Below, in pieces: positions 15,965-24,523 of a stretch of DNA of 53,265 nt. Numbering within the stretch: position 1 is the stretch's first letter; the number at the start of each line of letters is the position of its first letter. Position numbers and translations under genes: made by a program. Location of the stretch: assembly GCA_016208315.1 (NCBI GenBank), contig JACQYF010000092.1:1-53265 (forward strand). Direction: 5' to 3'. Under the pieces are notes generated by a model that was not told the origin of the DNA, did no database searches, and saw only the letters and a list, made by a program, of their open reading frames with translations. This DNA comes from Chloroflexota bacterium (GTDB taxonomy: Bacteria > Chloroflexota > Anaerolineae > UBA4142).

Positions 15965-16247
15965 ACCACATCGGCTCAAGACCCGAAATTGAGAGTACGA
16001 TGGTACCGTGCACTTCCTTGGGCAGGTGGTAGCAGGCGACAAGGATCAGTTAGAATGAGCAATAGATTCGACGATGTAGGTTGTTAGCAGCAATGCTTGG
16101 CGGCGACGAAGGAATAATGGTCAACTGTGTTGGCAACGATGGGCAGCGGCGACGGCTATTGTACTCGGCTGTGTTGTTCGCAGTGACGTCCTGTGGCTGC
16201 GTGGAGAACGATGGTCAACAGCTTGTCGCCCGCTACCCACTACCCAA
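15965..16247. other. Spacer without recognisable gene
   Basis: About 280 nt between acsB and the small membrane-protein gene. Short open frames here have no homology that I recognise, no ribosome sites and unusual codon use. I see no RNA gene. It may hold the remains of a lost gene. Confidence 0.5.
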
Positions 16248-16352
16248 ATATAGTTGGATAGTTGCATAGTTTTATGGTTTGATAGTCGCACCGGAAACTT
16301 GCGAATTGACTACTAAACTATCCAACTATGCAACTATGTAACTATCGAACTA
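16248..16352. repeat. Word-array palindrome, family H (ATAGTTGGATAGTTGCATAG)
   Basis: ATAGTTGGATAGTTGCATAG on the left; CTATCCAACTATGCAACTAT and CTATCGAACTA on the right. The array ends within the acsB stop region. Confidence 0.85.
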
Positions 16353-18635
16353 CATCATCGGATCCATCGTCAGCGCGGGATGCGCCGTGGATTCGAGATA
16401 CGCGACGAGATCGGGAACCTCGGTGCAGATGGTTTCGTCCGCAATCTTGTCGAGCAAGTCGGGATCGCCGGCAAAGTCGGCGGCCTTTTTCAATTCGTCC
16501 GCCATCGTCTTTTTGAGCACGGACGAAATCCAGACGACGCGCTTGAAGCCGCCGTCGGCGCTGAGGAATTTCTTCGACGTGAGATAGTATTTGCCCACGC
16601 CCATGACGCCCGGCGTCTGCAAACCGCCGCCCGCCACGCCGGCGAGCGTGCTAAATGTCATGCCCGCGGGCGACATCGAAGTGTCTTCGCGCGAGAGCAC
16701 CATGACGCCGTTCGCTTCGGGCACGACCATCACGATGCATTCAAAGCAGCCGCACGCCGTCATCGGGTTTTCCATGATCGAGTACATCGAGACGGTCTCC
16801 ACCTGCTGGTGCGATGCTTGAACGACGAAATCGTTGGCGCCGGTATAGTAACCCTTGACCGCATCGAGCTGCGAGCCCTTTGGAATCGGTTGGTTGGGGC
16901 CAGTGGGATTGATCTGGAAACTCGCCTTGCAGTCGAGCCACGAATACGCGCCGCAGAGACCCACGCGCTCGGGGCTGATGACGCAGACGTGATTCGGAGC
17001 GAACGACTGGCAGAGCGTGCAGGAGTAAAACTCTTCGACGCTTTCGTCCGCCATATCGCCCAAGCGGGTGTTGCGCTTGTTGTATGCGTCGCGCGCGACC
17101 TGAAGCATCGTATTCACGTCGGCGGGATTGGTGTAAATGGTGACCTGAATCTTGTCCACGATGGCGCCAAAGTCGGCGTGATAGCGCGCGTGCAATATCT
17201 TGCCCAAGTCGGCGAGGCGAAAGCCCTTGTCGAACGCCGCTTTGCTCACGCGAATCCAGGTAATGTCGCGCTGACCGACGTGCTGAATGCCGGACGCGCC
17301 GTTGATAAAGTGGTGAATCTGCCGTTCGAGCACCGGCTCGAAATCTTCCTGCATCTTGCGGCCCGCGACTTCGGCGACGATGCCAATGTCCATGTAGCCG
17401 CCGTCGGGAACCGAATCCATGTCAGGACCGTAGACTTGGACCTTGCCATCTTCGATCTTGTCCATCGGCGCGCTGTAGAGATATTCAAAGGCCCGCGATT
17501 TCTTGCCGCCCGATTCAAACCGCAGGTCGGCCTTGCGGACTACCTCGCCTTCGAAGGCCGAGCCGTAAGGAACGGGGATCGGAACTTCGGTCATCTTGAT
17601 CTTGACGCCGCGAATTTCGATGCACTTTTGCACCAATTTCTCGGCGCGTTCCAAATCGTCCTTGCCTTCGATTTCGTCGAATGGCATCGAGATCACGTGC
17701 TCGTAGGAAGTCACGCCGGTGGGGCGAATTTCGGGAATGACCGTGTCCGCAATCGCGGGGAAGCCATACGAAATCGCGCCCGCGGCGGCCGCGTATTTCA
17801 AATCGTCCACTTCGCCCAAGGCGAGGACGAACGCGAACACGCGCGCCTTGTTGTACAGCAGAATCTCGCGCGATTGGCCGCCCTTCATGCCGCCGAAGGT
17901 CAACGCGGAACGCGTCGCAAAGCCGATCGCGTAAATCGCAGACAGCGTGTCGGTGCCGAAGGGAACGATATAAGTATCGTAGCCCATCTCGACGCCTTCC
18001 TCTTGCAGCTGGTGAATGATCGAGCGACCGTTCACGTTGCCCGCGAGGAAGATCAAGATGTTGCGGCGCTGTAGTTCGCGGACGATCTTGACCGCGACCT
18101 CGTTCGATTTCGCGCAGCCGACGAGCGCGGCAAAGCCGGGCATACGGCCGTCCACGAGCTGGATACCCCACGACCGCAGCTGGATGTCGTCAATGGGACC
18201 ATTCAGTTGACCCGCGCCGTCGCCATCGTCTTTGGTAAATTCGGGCGAGGTGAACGACGCCTGCGCGAGATGAAAGCCGGGCACTCGCTCGGGCTGTTCG
18301 CCGTAGAGATAGCGCAGCGCTTCGAGGGCTTCGACCGAGAGCAAGGTCGCGATGCCCGAGTCGAGCGTCTCGCCCAAATAAGGCGTCCAACGCGATCGGG
18401 CGGGCACGGGGTGCGTCAAGGATTTGCACTGTTCCAGCACAGGCACTAGGTCGCCTACCGTCTCGCACTTGCGTCCGGTGAGGCCGAGGATAGTCGGCAA
18501 AAAGTACGCGGTATTGGGGAAACCCACTTTGGCGTCCGCGCCCTTTTCCTTCAGTGCCTTTTGCAGGTACAGTTCGGTCTCGCGGACGATATGGTTCGCG
18601 CCGCGAATCGCAGATGTTGCGATGTAACGTGACAT
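16350..18635 (-). CDS. acsB: Acetyl-CoA synthase (CODH/ACS alpha subunit) AcsB
   Basis: 761 residues. It condenses methyl (from CFeSP), CO (through the tunnel from CooS) and CoA into acetyl-CoA. The bacterial full-length form has the N-terminal CODH-contacting domain (about 1-310). The A-cluster ligands are visible: SCTLCQSF, HVCVISPE, LCGAY for the [4Fe-4S] cube and the CGC of TACGCFEC for the distal Ni. The C-terminal part (GVMGVGKYYLTSKKF) is complete. A good ribosome site (GGAGGAACC) precedes the ATG. This bacterial length, unlike the short archaeal CdhC, indicates an acetogen-type complex. The flanking genes are not the usual acsC/D but a small membrane protein and an exchanger-like gene. 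Confidence 0.97.
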   Translation of the reverse strand: MSRYIATSAIRGANHIVRETELYLQKALKEKGADAKVGFPNTAYFLPTILGLTGRKCETVGDLVPVLEQCKSLTHPVPARSRWTPYLGETLDSGIATLLSVEALEALRYLYGEQPERVPGFHLAQASFTSPEFTKDDGDGAGQLNGPIDDIQLRSWGIQLVDGRMPGFAALVGCAKSNEVAVKIVRELQRRNILIFLAGNVNGRSIIHQLQEEGVEMGYDTYIVPFGTDTLSAIYAIGFATRSALTFGGMKGGQSREILLYNKARVFAFVLALGEVDDLKYAAAAGAISYGFPAIADTVIPEIRPTGVTSYEHVISMPFDEIEGKDDLERAEKLVQKCIEIRGVKIKMTEVPIPVPYGSAFEGEVVRKADLRFESGGKKSRAFEYLYSAPMDKIEDGKVQVYGPDMDSVPDGGYMDIGIVAEVAGRKMQEDFEPVLERQIHHFINGASGIQHVGQRDITWIRVSKAAFDKGFRLADLGKILHARYHADFGAIVDKIQVTIYTNPADVNTMLQVARDAYNKRNTRLGDMADESVEEFYSCTLCQSFAPNHVCVISPERVGLCGAYSWLDCKASFQINPTGPNQPIPKGSQLDAVKGYYTGANDFVVQASHQQVETVSMYSIMENPMTACGCFECIVMVVPEANGVMVLSREDTSMSPAGMTFSTLAGVAGGGLQTPGVMGVGKYYLTSKKFLSADGGFKRVVWISSVLKKTMADELKKAADFAGDPDLLDKIADETICTEVPDLVAYLESTAHPALTMDPMM

Positions 18636-18651
18636 TGGTTCCTCCCTACAG

Positions 18652-18742
18652 GAATCTCAGATTTCAGATTTATGATTTCAGATTTAGAACGCCCGCAGGC
18701 CATTGAGGAATCTGCAATCTGCAATCTGCAATCTGCAATTTC
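18652..18742. repeat. Word-array palindrome, family G (CAGATTT and AATCTGC)
   Basis: CAGATTTCAGATTTATGATT on the left; AATCTGCAATCTGCAATCTG on the right. Located just upstream of acsB. Confidence 0.8.
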
Positions 18743-18806
18743 TATACGTATCTAGACATTACGTTCTTTGCCCGCATTGTGCCAAGGACAAGGCGCAAGT
18801 TCTCAA

Positions 18807-19979
18807 TCAAACGAATGTCGCGCCAGTGCTTGCCGAGTTCGACGACGATGAGCGCTCCGAATATAAGAATTGGACGACCCACAGCCCAAACAGACTGATC
18901 GCGTTCAAGCGGGTAAAGCGCAATTTCAGCAAGGTGATCCCGCCATAGAGCATCATCATCAGCGACAGCAGAACTTCTTCCCGCTGATGTCCGGTCAACA
19001 CAATTCCCTCTGCGCGGCCCATCGAAATCGCATAGACCGCCGGAATCATCGCGACGAGCAGCGTCCACTGGCTCACCTTCGAAGAGATCAGGTTGACCAG
19101 CGCCATCGGCGCGAGGCGCACGCTGCGCGCCCAATAGAACGCCGTAACGGTTTCCGGAAACTCGCTCAAGAACGGCGCCCACCACTGGACGAAGACGAAC
19201 GTGGTAACGCCCATCACCGCGGCGACCGATTTCATGCTCGCAAGAAACGGTTCCGCCATCGCCCACATCGTCAACCCGCCGATGGCAAAGAGTCCAACCA
19301 GTTTCAGCAGTTGCTCGCGCCGCTTGGCAATGCTGGCCAGATAACGCGGCATCGCGAGCAGGTCGTCGCGATGCTCCGCATCTTCCTCGGGCAATTTCTT
19401 GAGCAGGATCATGTAACCGGCAAACATGATGCCGAGCACGAGTCCGTCGAGAATGTCCAGCCGACCGTGCGCCAGGATGACGAGGAAATACCCGCTGCTC
19501 GTCATGAGCATGAGCACCTGGATGAATGTCTCGCGGCGCAGTTCGATGTACGGGATACCGCGGCCGGTCTTGATTCGGTTGTAAATGTCGGCGGTGAGAA
19601 AAACGAGCGCCCACCCGACTCCCATGAGCAGCCGATTGGAGCCGGTGACATTCGCCAACATCAGATTGGTTTCGCCCTGCCAGGCGACCGTCGCCTCGAC
19701 CATGAACTCGGGCACGACCTGGAGCAGCGCGATGATCGCTATCGCCAACCCCTGGCTCACGACGAACTGCGCGGCTTCAGCGCCCCAACTGATGAGGATC
19801 GCGGCCAGGATGACGCCGCTGAACGAAAGCCAGACGAGCGCCGGCAAGGCCGGTGCGATCAGGCGCACGAGCAGCGAAGCGCCGATGCAATACGCGAACA
19901 AGAACCAATAACTGCCAATGATCTTAAGGTGCGGTTTGCGATGCAACTCGCGGCGAATCCATGTATCCGGGCCGATCAC
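18807..19979 (-). CDS. Sodium/calcium-exchanger-like membrane protein, C-terminus uncertain
   Basis: 390 residues with about ten membrane segments and the two inverted alpha repeats of the cation/Ca2+ exchanger superfamily, in divergent form: SWGAEAAQFVVSQGLAIAI ... VVPEFMVEA ... NVTGSN, and FLSEFPETVTAFYWARSV. It probably exchanges Na+ or H+ for Ca2+ or another cation across the cytoplasmic membrane. The GTG start at 19979 overlaps the stop of the acetyltransferase (TAGTG). After QFLYSE the frame becomes Ser-rich and stops. The neighbouring frame there reads LIVVELGKHWRDIR and continues to 18742, which looks more like a family C-terminus, so a one-base frameshift near 18860-18870 is possible. 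Confidence 0.75.
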   Translation of the reverse strand: MIGPDTWIRRELHRKPHLKIIGSYWFLFAYCIGASLLVRLIAPALPALVWLSFSGVILAAILISWGAEAAQFVVSQGLAIAIIALLQVVPEFMVEATVAWQGETNLMLANVTGSNRLLMGVGWALVFLTADIYNRIKTGRGIPYIELRRETFIQVLMLMTSSGYFLVILAHGRLDILDGLVLGIMFAGYMILLKKLPEEDAEHRDDLLAMPRYLASIAKRREQLLKLVGLFAIGGLTMWAMAEPFLASMKSVAAVMGVTTFVFVQWWAPFLSEFPETVTAFYWARSVRLAPMALVNLISSKVSQWTLLVAMIPAVYAISMGRAEGIVLTGHQREEVLLSLMMMLYGGITLLKLRFTRLNAISLFGLWVVQFLYSERSSSSNSASTGATFV

Positions 19980-20542
19980 TAAAACTCGTCTCGTTTCGAG
20001 GCGAGAGCAAGGATCAAGACGGCCACGTCGTGCGTCTCGCCGTCCGGCATCATGAAATAATCCGGGTAGATAGCGCGCTGTTCGAATCCTAGCTGCTTGA
20101 AAGCGTTGATGACTTTGACCTGGTCGGCGACGATCTCGGCGACCAGTTGGCGCATCCCGCTCTTGCGCGCGATGTCAATCAGCGCGCGGAGCATCGCGCT
20201 GCCCAGCCCACAGCGCCGGAACTCTTTCGCCAGAAAGATACGCACGTCGGCAATGTGGCGTCCCGGTCCGCTGCGAAAGTGCAGGGTCGCGTCGCCGACG
20301 ATGCGGTCGTTGACGACGGCAATCAGCGGCAGGACCTTCTTGTAGTCCACGCCGGCGGCCCAACCGGCGACCACCTCGCGATTGCGTACGTCGTTGCGCA
20401 TCGTCTTGAAATCGTCCGGGCCGACCGGCTCGAACATCGCGACCAGCGCGTTCTTGTCGTCCGGCGTCAGCGGGCGAAGCAAGACGCGGGTGCCGTTGCA
20501 CAGCGTCACGATCTGGCGAAACTTGGCGATTTGATCCAGCAT
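19979..20542 (-). CDS. GNAT-family N-acetyltransferase
   Basis: 187 residues with the GNAT fold: LLRPLTPDDKNALVAMF at the N-terminus, RIVGDATLHF (beta 4), the acetyl-CoA loop FRRCGLGSAMLRALI, and VINAFKQLGFEQRAIYPDYF at the end. It resembles the acyltransferase domain fused to protein-lysine acetyltransferases, but without their CoA-ligase part. Located between the ferredoxin and exchanger genes; ATG 20542 has GGAAGGAG upstream. A role in acetylating CODH/ACS-linked proteins is only suggested by position. Confidence 0.8.
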   Translation of the reverse strand: MLDQIAKFRQIVTLCNGTRVLLRPLTPDDKNALVAMFEPVGPDDFKTMRNDVRNREVVAGWAAGVDYKKVLPLIAVVNDRIVGDATLHFRSGPGRHIADVRIFLAKEFRRCGLGSAMLRALIDIARKSGMRQLVAEIVADQVKVINAFKQLGFEQRAIYPDYFMMPDGETHDVAVLILALASKRDEF

Positions 20543-20544
20543 AC

Positions 20545-20648
20545 GCGGCTCCTTCCCCCCCCTCCCCCTTCCCCCTCCCCCCGTTCCTGGGCTGAAGTTC
20601 AAGCCCAGGAACGGGGGGAGGGGGACCGAGGGGGTAGGGGTAGGGGGG
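20545..20648. repeat. C/G-run palindrome with a perfect 19-bp hairpin, family I
   Basis: Runs of C and CT on the left, G and GA on the right. The core is a perfect 19-bp hairpin, CTCCCCCCGTTCCTGGGCT at 20575-20593 with its complement at 20602-20620, loop GAAGTTCA. It lies between the ferredoxin and acetyltransferase genes and could stall or terminate transcription, although no U-tract follows. Confidence 0.85.
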
Positions 20649-20954
20649 TTACGACTTGCCCGCCGAGCCCCACTTGGCCTCGAAGGCGGCCGCATCCAGC
20701 TTGTACCAGTCGGCGTTCTTTTCGGTGAATGCTTTCATGTTGTCGGCCACATCCGGCTCGGGGAAGATGGCGCTGACCGGGCACTCGGGCACGCACGCGC
20801 CGCAGTCAATACAGGTGTCCGGGTCAATGTACAATTGGACGACCTTTTCAAAATCAGCTTCGGCCTTGCCGGGATGAATACAGTCTACCGGGCAGACATT
20901 CACGCAGGCCGAGTCTTTCGTGCCGATGCACGGCTCGATAATCACGTACGCCAT
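20649..20954 (-). CDS. Ferredoxin, FdxA-like (3Fe-4S/4Fe-4S)
   Basis: 101 residues. The first cluster motif CIGTKDSACVNVCPVDCI (about residues 9-26) has the spacing of seven-iron ferredoxins. The second is a regular CIDCGACVPECP (about 46-57). A C-terminal extension (DNMKAFTEKNADWY) is typical of the FdxA group. It is probably the low-potential electron carrier for CooS, whose gene lies directly upstream. ATG 20954 is chosen because AGGAGG precedes it. Confidence 0.93.
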   Translation of the reverse strand: MAYVIIEPCIGTKDSACVNVCPVDCIHPGKAEADFEKVVQLYIDPDTCIDCGACVPECPVSAIFPEPDVADNMKAFTEKNADWYKLDAAAFEAKWGSAGKS

Positions 20955-20994
20955 TGCAAAATCCTCCTGTGTAATTAAACAATTGCATTCGCCC

Positions 20995-21116
20995 GTAGGA
21001 CAAATTGGCAATTTGTCCTACACTGGGAAGAGCGGCGCACATCCTTGTGCGACCGCTCCGCTATCGCCCGCGTGTGGCGGGCGATAGCTCACCGGAGAAC
21101 GCTGCGGCGAGCGTTC
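20995..21116. repeat. Four successive hairpins between cooS and the ferredoxin gene
   Basis: GTAGGACAAATTG with its complement (20995-21021); AGCGG.GCAC with GTGC..CCGCT (21031-21057); CTATCGCCCGC with GCGGGCGATAG (21061-21087); GAACGCT with AGCGTTC (about 21096-21116). Such a run can stabilise or end the cooS transcript. The first resembles dispersed repeats common in some Chloroflexota genomes (from memory). Confidence 0.75.
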
Positions 21117-21141
21117 CCTACTGTGCACTGTTTACTCGTAC

Positions 21142-23151
21142 TTATTCCGCCATCACCGGCGCGCCGCGCAGTGCGCCGAGCAACTCTTCGCCTTGCAGCT
21201 TGAGCAGCTCGTTCATGCGCGCGTCGCCGGACTCACCGAACTTGGTCGGATCGTAGGGCGGCAGTTTGAGCGCGGCGCGCTTGGCGTCAATGTGCGCCAG
21301 TGAGCGCCGGACAATCTCTTCGGGTTCGGGCACGAATTCCAGCTTGCCGCCGAATTCCTTCTCCCAGCCCTCGCTCATGATCTTGGTCACTTCTTCGGAC
21401 GATTCAACCGGCGAATTCACGCCGAACAGGACATAGACGCCGCTGGCGGCAAAATACGTGCCGATGGCGAGCGCTTTCTCGCTCATCCACTCGGGCGCGA
21501 TGCCGACGCCGGGGATGTCGCTGATGTCGTCGCCCAAGCCGCCCTCCGACGCCATTTCGGCGAGCACGGTGAGGATGCGCGAGTTGTCCACGCACGAACA
21601 CATGTGCAAGACGGGCGGAATGCCGATCGCTTCGCAGACTTCGCGCAAGCCGGGACCGCACAGTTCGAGCGCGGCTTCGCCGGTCAGGATGCCGTACTTG
21701 GCATTCGCAAGCGCGCCGCAGCCGGTCTGGACGACGAGGACGTCGTTCTTGAGAAACTCTTTGACGATGTCGAAATGCGCCTTGTCTTGCGTCGTGCGCG
21801 GGTTGTTGCAGCCGACTACGCCCGCGACGCCGCGCAAGCGCCCGGCCATGATCGCATCGTTCAGCGGGCGGAACGAGCCGCGGAACACGCCGCCGAGCAT
21901 ATAGCGGATGTATTCGTGCGAAAAGCCCGGCACGAGATCCGACATATTCGATGGAATCTCGGTTACGCCGCGGTTCGGATAGTTGTCAATGGCTTCCTTG
22001 ACGATTTGCTTGGCGATGTCGTAGGCGTGGTGCTCGTCGAACTCGATGTGCGTTGCGCCGGCGACCTTGACCTTGGGCGAGGTCGTGATGAACTTGGTGT
22101 GGAATTTCTTGGTCAAGTCGCTCAGGGCCTGCATGATGCACTGCACGTCCACGACCATCGCTTCGACCGCGCCGGTCATTACAGCCAGTTCCTGGTGTAG
22201 GAAATTGCCCGCGCTCGGCACGCCCTGGCGCATCAACACCTCGTTGGCGGTGCAGCAAATGCCGCAGAGATTGATGCCGTTCGCGCCCTTGGTCTTGGCG
22301 TACGCGATCAATTCGGGATCGTCAACGGCTCGCGCGATCAATTGGGAGAGCGTCGGTTCGTGACCGTGGATGACGATGTTCACTTCGTCGTTCTTCAATA
22401 CCCCGAGGTTGACCTGGGTAACGAGCGGCGACGGCGTGCCGAACAATACGTCCGAAATGTCGGTCGCCATCATCGAGCCGCCCCAGCCATCCGCCAACGC
22501 AGTGCGAATCGAACCCATCAGGATATGCTCGGCATCCTGGTCGTCGCCCATGTGCGTGCGATGGAGGGTGTCCACGACCTCGCGGTCAATGCCGCGCGGG
22601 ATGACGCCGTGCTCCCGCCAGATCTCGATGCGCTTCTTGGGCGCACGCGCGGTATATTTCAATTCGCCTTTCTGTCCGGAGAAATCCGCCAGTGCGCTGG
22701 CGGAAATTTCCGCGGCGAGTTGCTTGGCGTCTTTGCCGTCGGGCTTGACGCCGTAATACGGGGCAATCGTCTGCAGCTTGGCCACGTCGCGCAATTCGTA
22801 ACCCTGCGCTTCGCCTTTCGCAATCGCGTCGAGCGTAAATACAATGTCGCGCCCGTGGTCGCTGTGCGCCGCCGTACCGGCCGCGATGTGGCGCGCCATG
22901 TTGCGCGCGGCGACGGTCGCGCGGGTCGCGCCGCACACGCCGACCGGGTCGGGATTCGCCTTGGTCGGGACCAAGCGGCACGGCCCCATATCGCACATTT
23001 GGCAGCACGCGCCTTCGGCGCCGATCGGGCAGGGCGCCATCTTGGCGGCGCGGCTAAAGGCGGTACTGTATCCAAGCGTCTCCGCGCGTTGCAGCATTTG
23101 CGCGGCGGCGGGATCAATCGTTTGAAGTTTGGGGGCAGCTTCTTTTGCCAT
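21142..23151 (-). CDS. cooS: Carbon monoxide dehydrogenase catalytic subunit CooS/AcsA
   Basis: 669 residues. It reduces CO2 to CO for acetyl-CoA synthase, or oxidises CO. The B/D-cluster Cys motif is present (CCQMCDMGPCRL, about residues 50-61). C-cluster ligand segments are HGHEPTLSQ, NLCGICC, VVQTGCGALANAKYG and HMCSCVDNSR. The C-terminal part (YVLFGVNSPVESS) is intact. AGGAGG stands before the ATG. It is transcribed with the ferredoxin, exchanger and acsB genes downstream and the metal-domain-like gene upstream. No cooC-type nickel insertase is seen nearby. Confidence 0.97.
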   Translation of the reverse strand: MAKEAAPKLQTIDPAAAQMLQRAETLGYSTAFSRAAKMAPCPIGAEGACCQMCDMGPCRLVPTKANPDPVGVCGATRATVAARNMARHIAAGTAAHSDHGRDIVFTLDAIAKGEAQGYELRDVAKLQTIAPYYGVKPDGKDAKQLAAEISASALADFSGQKGELKYTARAPKKRIEIWREHGVIPRGIDREVVDTLHRTHMGDDQDAEHILMGSIRTALADGWGGSMMATDISDVLFGTPSPLVTQVNLGVLKNDEVNIVIHGHEPTLSQLIARAVDDPELIAYAKTKGANGINLCGICCTANEVLMRQGVPSAGNFLHQELAVMTGAVEAMVVDVQCIMQALSDLTKKFHTKFITTSPKVKVAGATHIEFDEHHAYDIAKQIVKEAIDNYPNRGVTEIPSNMSDLVPGFSHEYIRYMLGGVFRGSFRPLNDAIMAGRLRGVAGVVGCNNPRTTQDKAHFDIVKEFLKNDVLVVQTGCGALANAKYGILTGEAALELCGPGLREVCEAIGIPPVLHMCSCVDNSRILTVLAEMASEGGLGDDISDIPGVGIAPEWMSEKALAIGTYFAASGVYVLFGVNSPVESSEEVTKIMSEGWEKEFGGKLEFVPEPEEIVRRSLAHIDAKRAALKLPPYDPTKFGESGDARMNELLKLQGEELLGALRGAPVMAE

Positions 23152-23165
23152 TGTTTCCTCCTAGG

Positions 23166-23251
23166 GTTCAGTGAACAGTGAACAGTGAACAGTGAACAGT
23201 ATTCAGTGGTTTCACTGTTTACTGGTTACTGTTTACTGTTTACTGTTTACT
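23166..23251. repeat. Word-array palindrome, family D
   Basis: CAGTGAACAGTGAACAGTGA on the left; TTTACTGTTTACTGTTTACT on the right, ending in the stop codon of the next gene. Confidence 0.85.
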
Positions 23252-23579
23252 AGTATTTGCGGAACTCGCCGGACAGTTGGTTGTCCACCGGGTTGGTCGT
23301 AACCGCGCGCACGCCGAGCTTTTCCCAGGCCGGGTCGGGCGTGTAATCAGGCGTTCGCGCGACGAATTCTTCGGGGCCGGGCGCATAGCCCGCGTCCGTC
23401 AGCGCTTGGACGAGCACGGCTTGGGATGTCTTGCTGCCATCGAACTCGATCACCACCGTTTTGAATGCGCTGCTCGCGATCACGGTCTCAACGCCCGACA
23501 GTGGCGAAAGCAGGCGTTTGACGTTGATCACATGATGATCGGCGAACATGGCAGGAACGGTCAACGTGATTTTTTCCAT
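23250..23579 (-). CDS. Heavy-metal-associated (HMA)-like protein without CxxC
   Basis: 109 residues. The first ~70 have the HMA ferredoxin-like pattern (ITLTVPAMFADHHVINVKRLL, GVETVIASSAFKTVVIEF, LVQALTDAGYAP). In ordinary HMA chaperones the loop reads GMxCxxC; here it is AMFADHHV, with no Cys. The His pair could bind a metal such as Ni, which would suit the adjacent cooS. The last ~40 residues (ARTPDYTPDPAWEKLG) form a short extension of unknown role. The gene is just upstream of cooS with a proper ribosome site (GAGGGAG). Family assignment is moderate, metal binding hypothetical. Confidence 0.65.
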   Translation of the reverse strand: MEKITLTVPAMFADHHVINVKRLLSPLSGVETVIASSAFKTVVIEFDGSKTSQAVLVQALTDAGYAPGPEEFVARTPDYTPDPAWEKLGVRAVTTNPVDNQLSGEFRKY

Positions 23580-23599
23580 TCGTATTCTCCCTCAATCAA

Positions 23600-23657
23600 T
23601 CTCGGTGTTGCGTATTGCGTGTTCCGTATTACGTAATACGCAATACGTAATACGTGC
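23600..23657. repeat. Word-array palindrome, family J (GTATTACG / CGTAATAC)
   Basis: TGCGTATTGCGTGTTCCGTA then TTACGTAATACGCAATACGT. Between the DUF166 and HMA-like genes. Confidence 0.85.
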
Positions 23658-24418
23658 TATTTCTCTACAAACCCATCCGGTCTGAAATACGCCGTTTGCG
23701 TGTGTGGCTTGAGCGCTTCGGAGAACGCGTCGCGAAACGTGTTGCCGCTGACGTGCAGCAGCGTGTCGCTATAGTCCGCATCAATGCCCATTGAGGCGAG
23801 GCAAGGATAATGATGGTGTAGCATCCCGGCCTGAAACTCGGCGTCCGCGATTTTGACGCCGACGATTTTTTCGGCGACGTAGCGCATGCACCCGCACGTG
23901 GCATCGCGTTCAACTTGCACGTTGGCAATCGTCTTCGACGCTTGATCCACCGCCACCTTGATACTCGGCTTACCGAAATGGCGGGCGAACTCGGCGATCA
24001 GGGCGTTATCGTATTCCACGCGCTGGCCGCGCAGACTGTAGCTTTTCTCGGTGAGGGAGCAAAAGGGCTTGGGGAAAACACACTCGACGCCGACGTCTTT
24101 CATCCAGCCGCGCAACTGATTCATCAACCCTTTCGGCAGCCAGGCCGCATTATCTACGGGCGCGATCATCGCGTTCGCCCCGGTCATCTTGGCGACGTCG
24201 GGCAGCAATTCACAGACGCCGGCATGCTCGCCCACGGCGAGAATCAAGTCGCTCGGCGGCAGGGAAGCGGGCAGAAAATCGCGCGGCTCGTCAATGATAA
24301 TAGGAAAATGCGAGGGCGCGGCCCAGATGTGCACTGTCCAATCTTTGGGGCCGTGCTCACGCAGGTTCAGGGCTTTGCGCCGCCCGAATTCGCCGGTTAC
24401 GACAGCGAGTAACTTCAT
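23657..24418 (-). CDS. DUF166 family protein (DfsP-like, Cys form)
   Basis: 253 residues resembling DUF166, found mainly in methanogens and acetyl-CoA-pathway bacteria, whose function is not established. The signature region RDATCGCMRYVAEKIVG (about residues 172-188) holds a Cys-Gly-Cys. Some relatives carry selenocysteine in this family; here both positions are ordinary TGC codons. Other Cys-containing stretches are VFPKPFCSL and HHHYPCLASMG, together suggestive of a metal or Fe-S site. Located between fhs and cooS, consistent with a role near CODH. ATG 24418 has no strong ribosome site and abuts a word repeat. Confidence 0.75.
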   Translation of the reverse strand: MKLLAVVTGEFGRRKALNLREHGPKDWTVHIWAAPSHFPIIIDEPRDFLPASLPPSDLILAVGEHAGVCELLPDVAKMTGANAMIAPVDNAAWLPKGLMNQLRGWMKDVGVECVFPKPFCSLTEKSYSLRGQRVEYDNALIAEFARHFGKPSIKVAVDQASKTIANVQVERDATCGCMRYVAEKIVGVKIADAEFQAGMLHHHYPCLASMGIDADYSDTLLHVSGNTFRDAFSEALKPHTQTAYFRPDGFVEK

Positions 24419-24419
24419 C

Positions 24420-24522
24420 AGTAAACAGTCAACCGTAAACAGTGAACAGTATTCGGTATTCAGTATTCAGTGTGGAATCAATTGATTACTGTTTACTGAT
24501 AACTGTTCACTGTTTACTGGAA
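24420..24522. repeat. Word-array palindrome, family D
   Basis: CAGTAAACAGTCAACCGTAA and CAGTATTCGGTATTCAGTAT on the left; ACTGTTTACTGATAACTGTT and CACTGTTTACTGG on the right. Confidence 0.85.
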
Positions 24523-24523
24523 T

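Noticed and set aside
16081..16269. A 62-codon plus-strand gene in the acsB spacer
   Set aside because: No ribosome site, no recognised family, and it ends in a word repeat.
16380..18074. Long plus-strand open frame (564 codons) opposite acsB
   Set aside because: It mirrors acsB codon bias (G+C-rich third positions) and has His/Arg/Val-rich composition without family features; a shadow frame.
2226..24522. Tandem word arrays as CRISPR arrays
   Set aside because: Repeats are 7-8 nt, imperfect, contiguous and without unique spacers of constant length; no cas genes are present.
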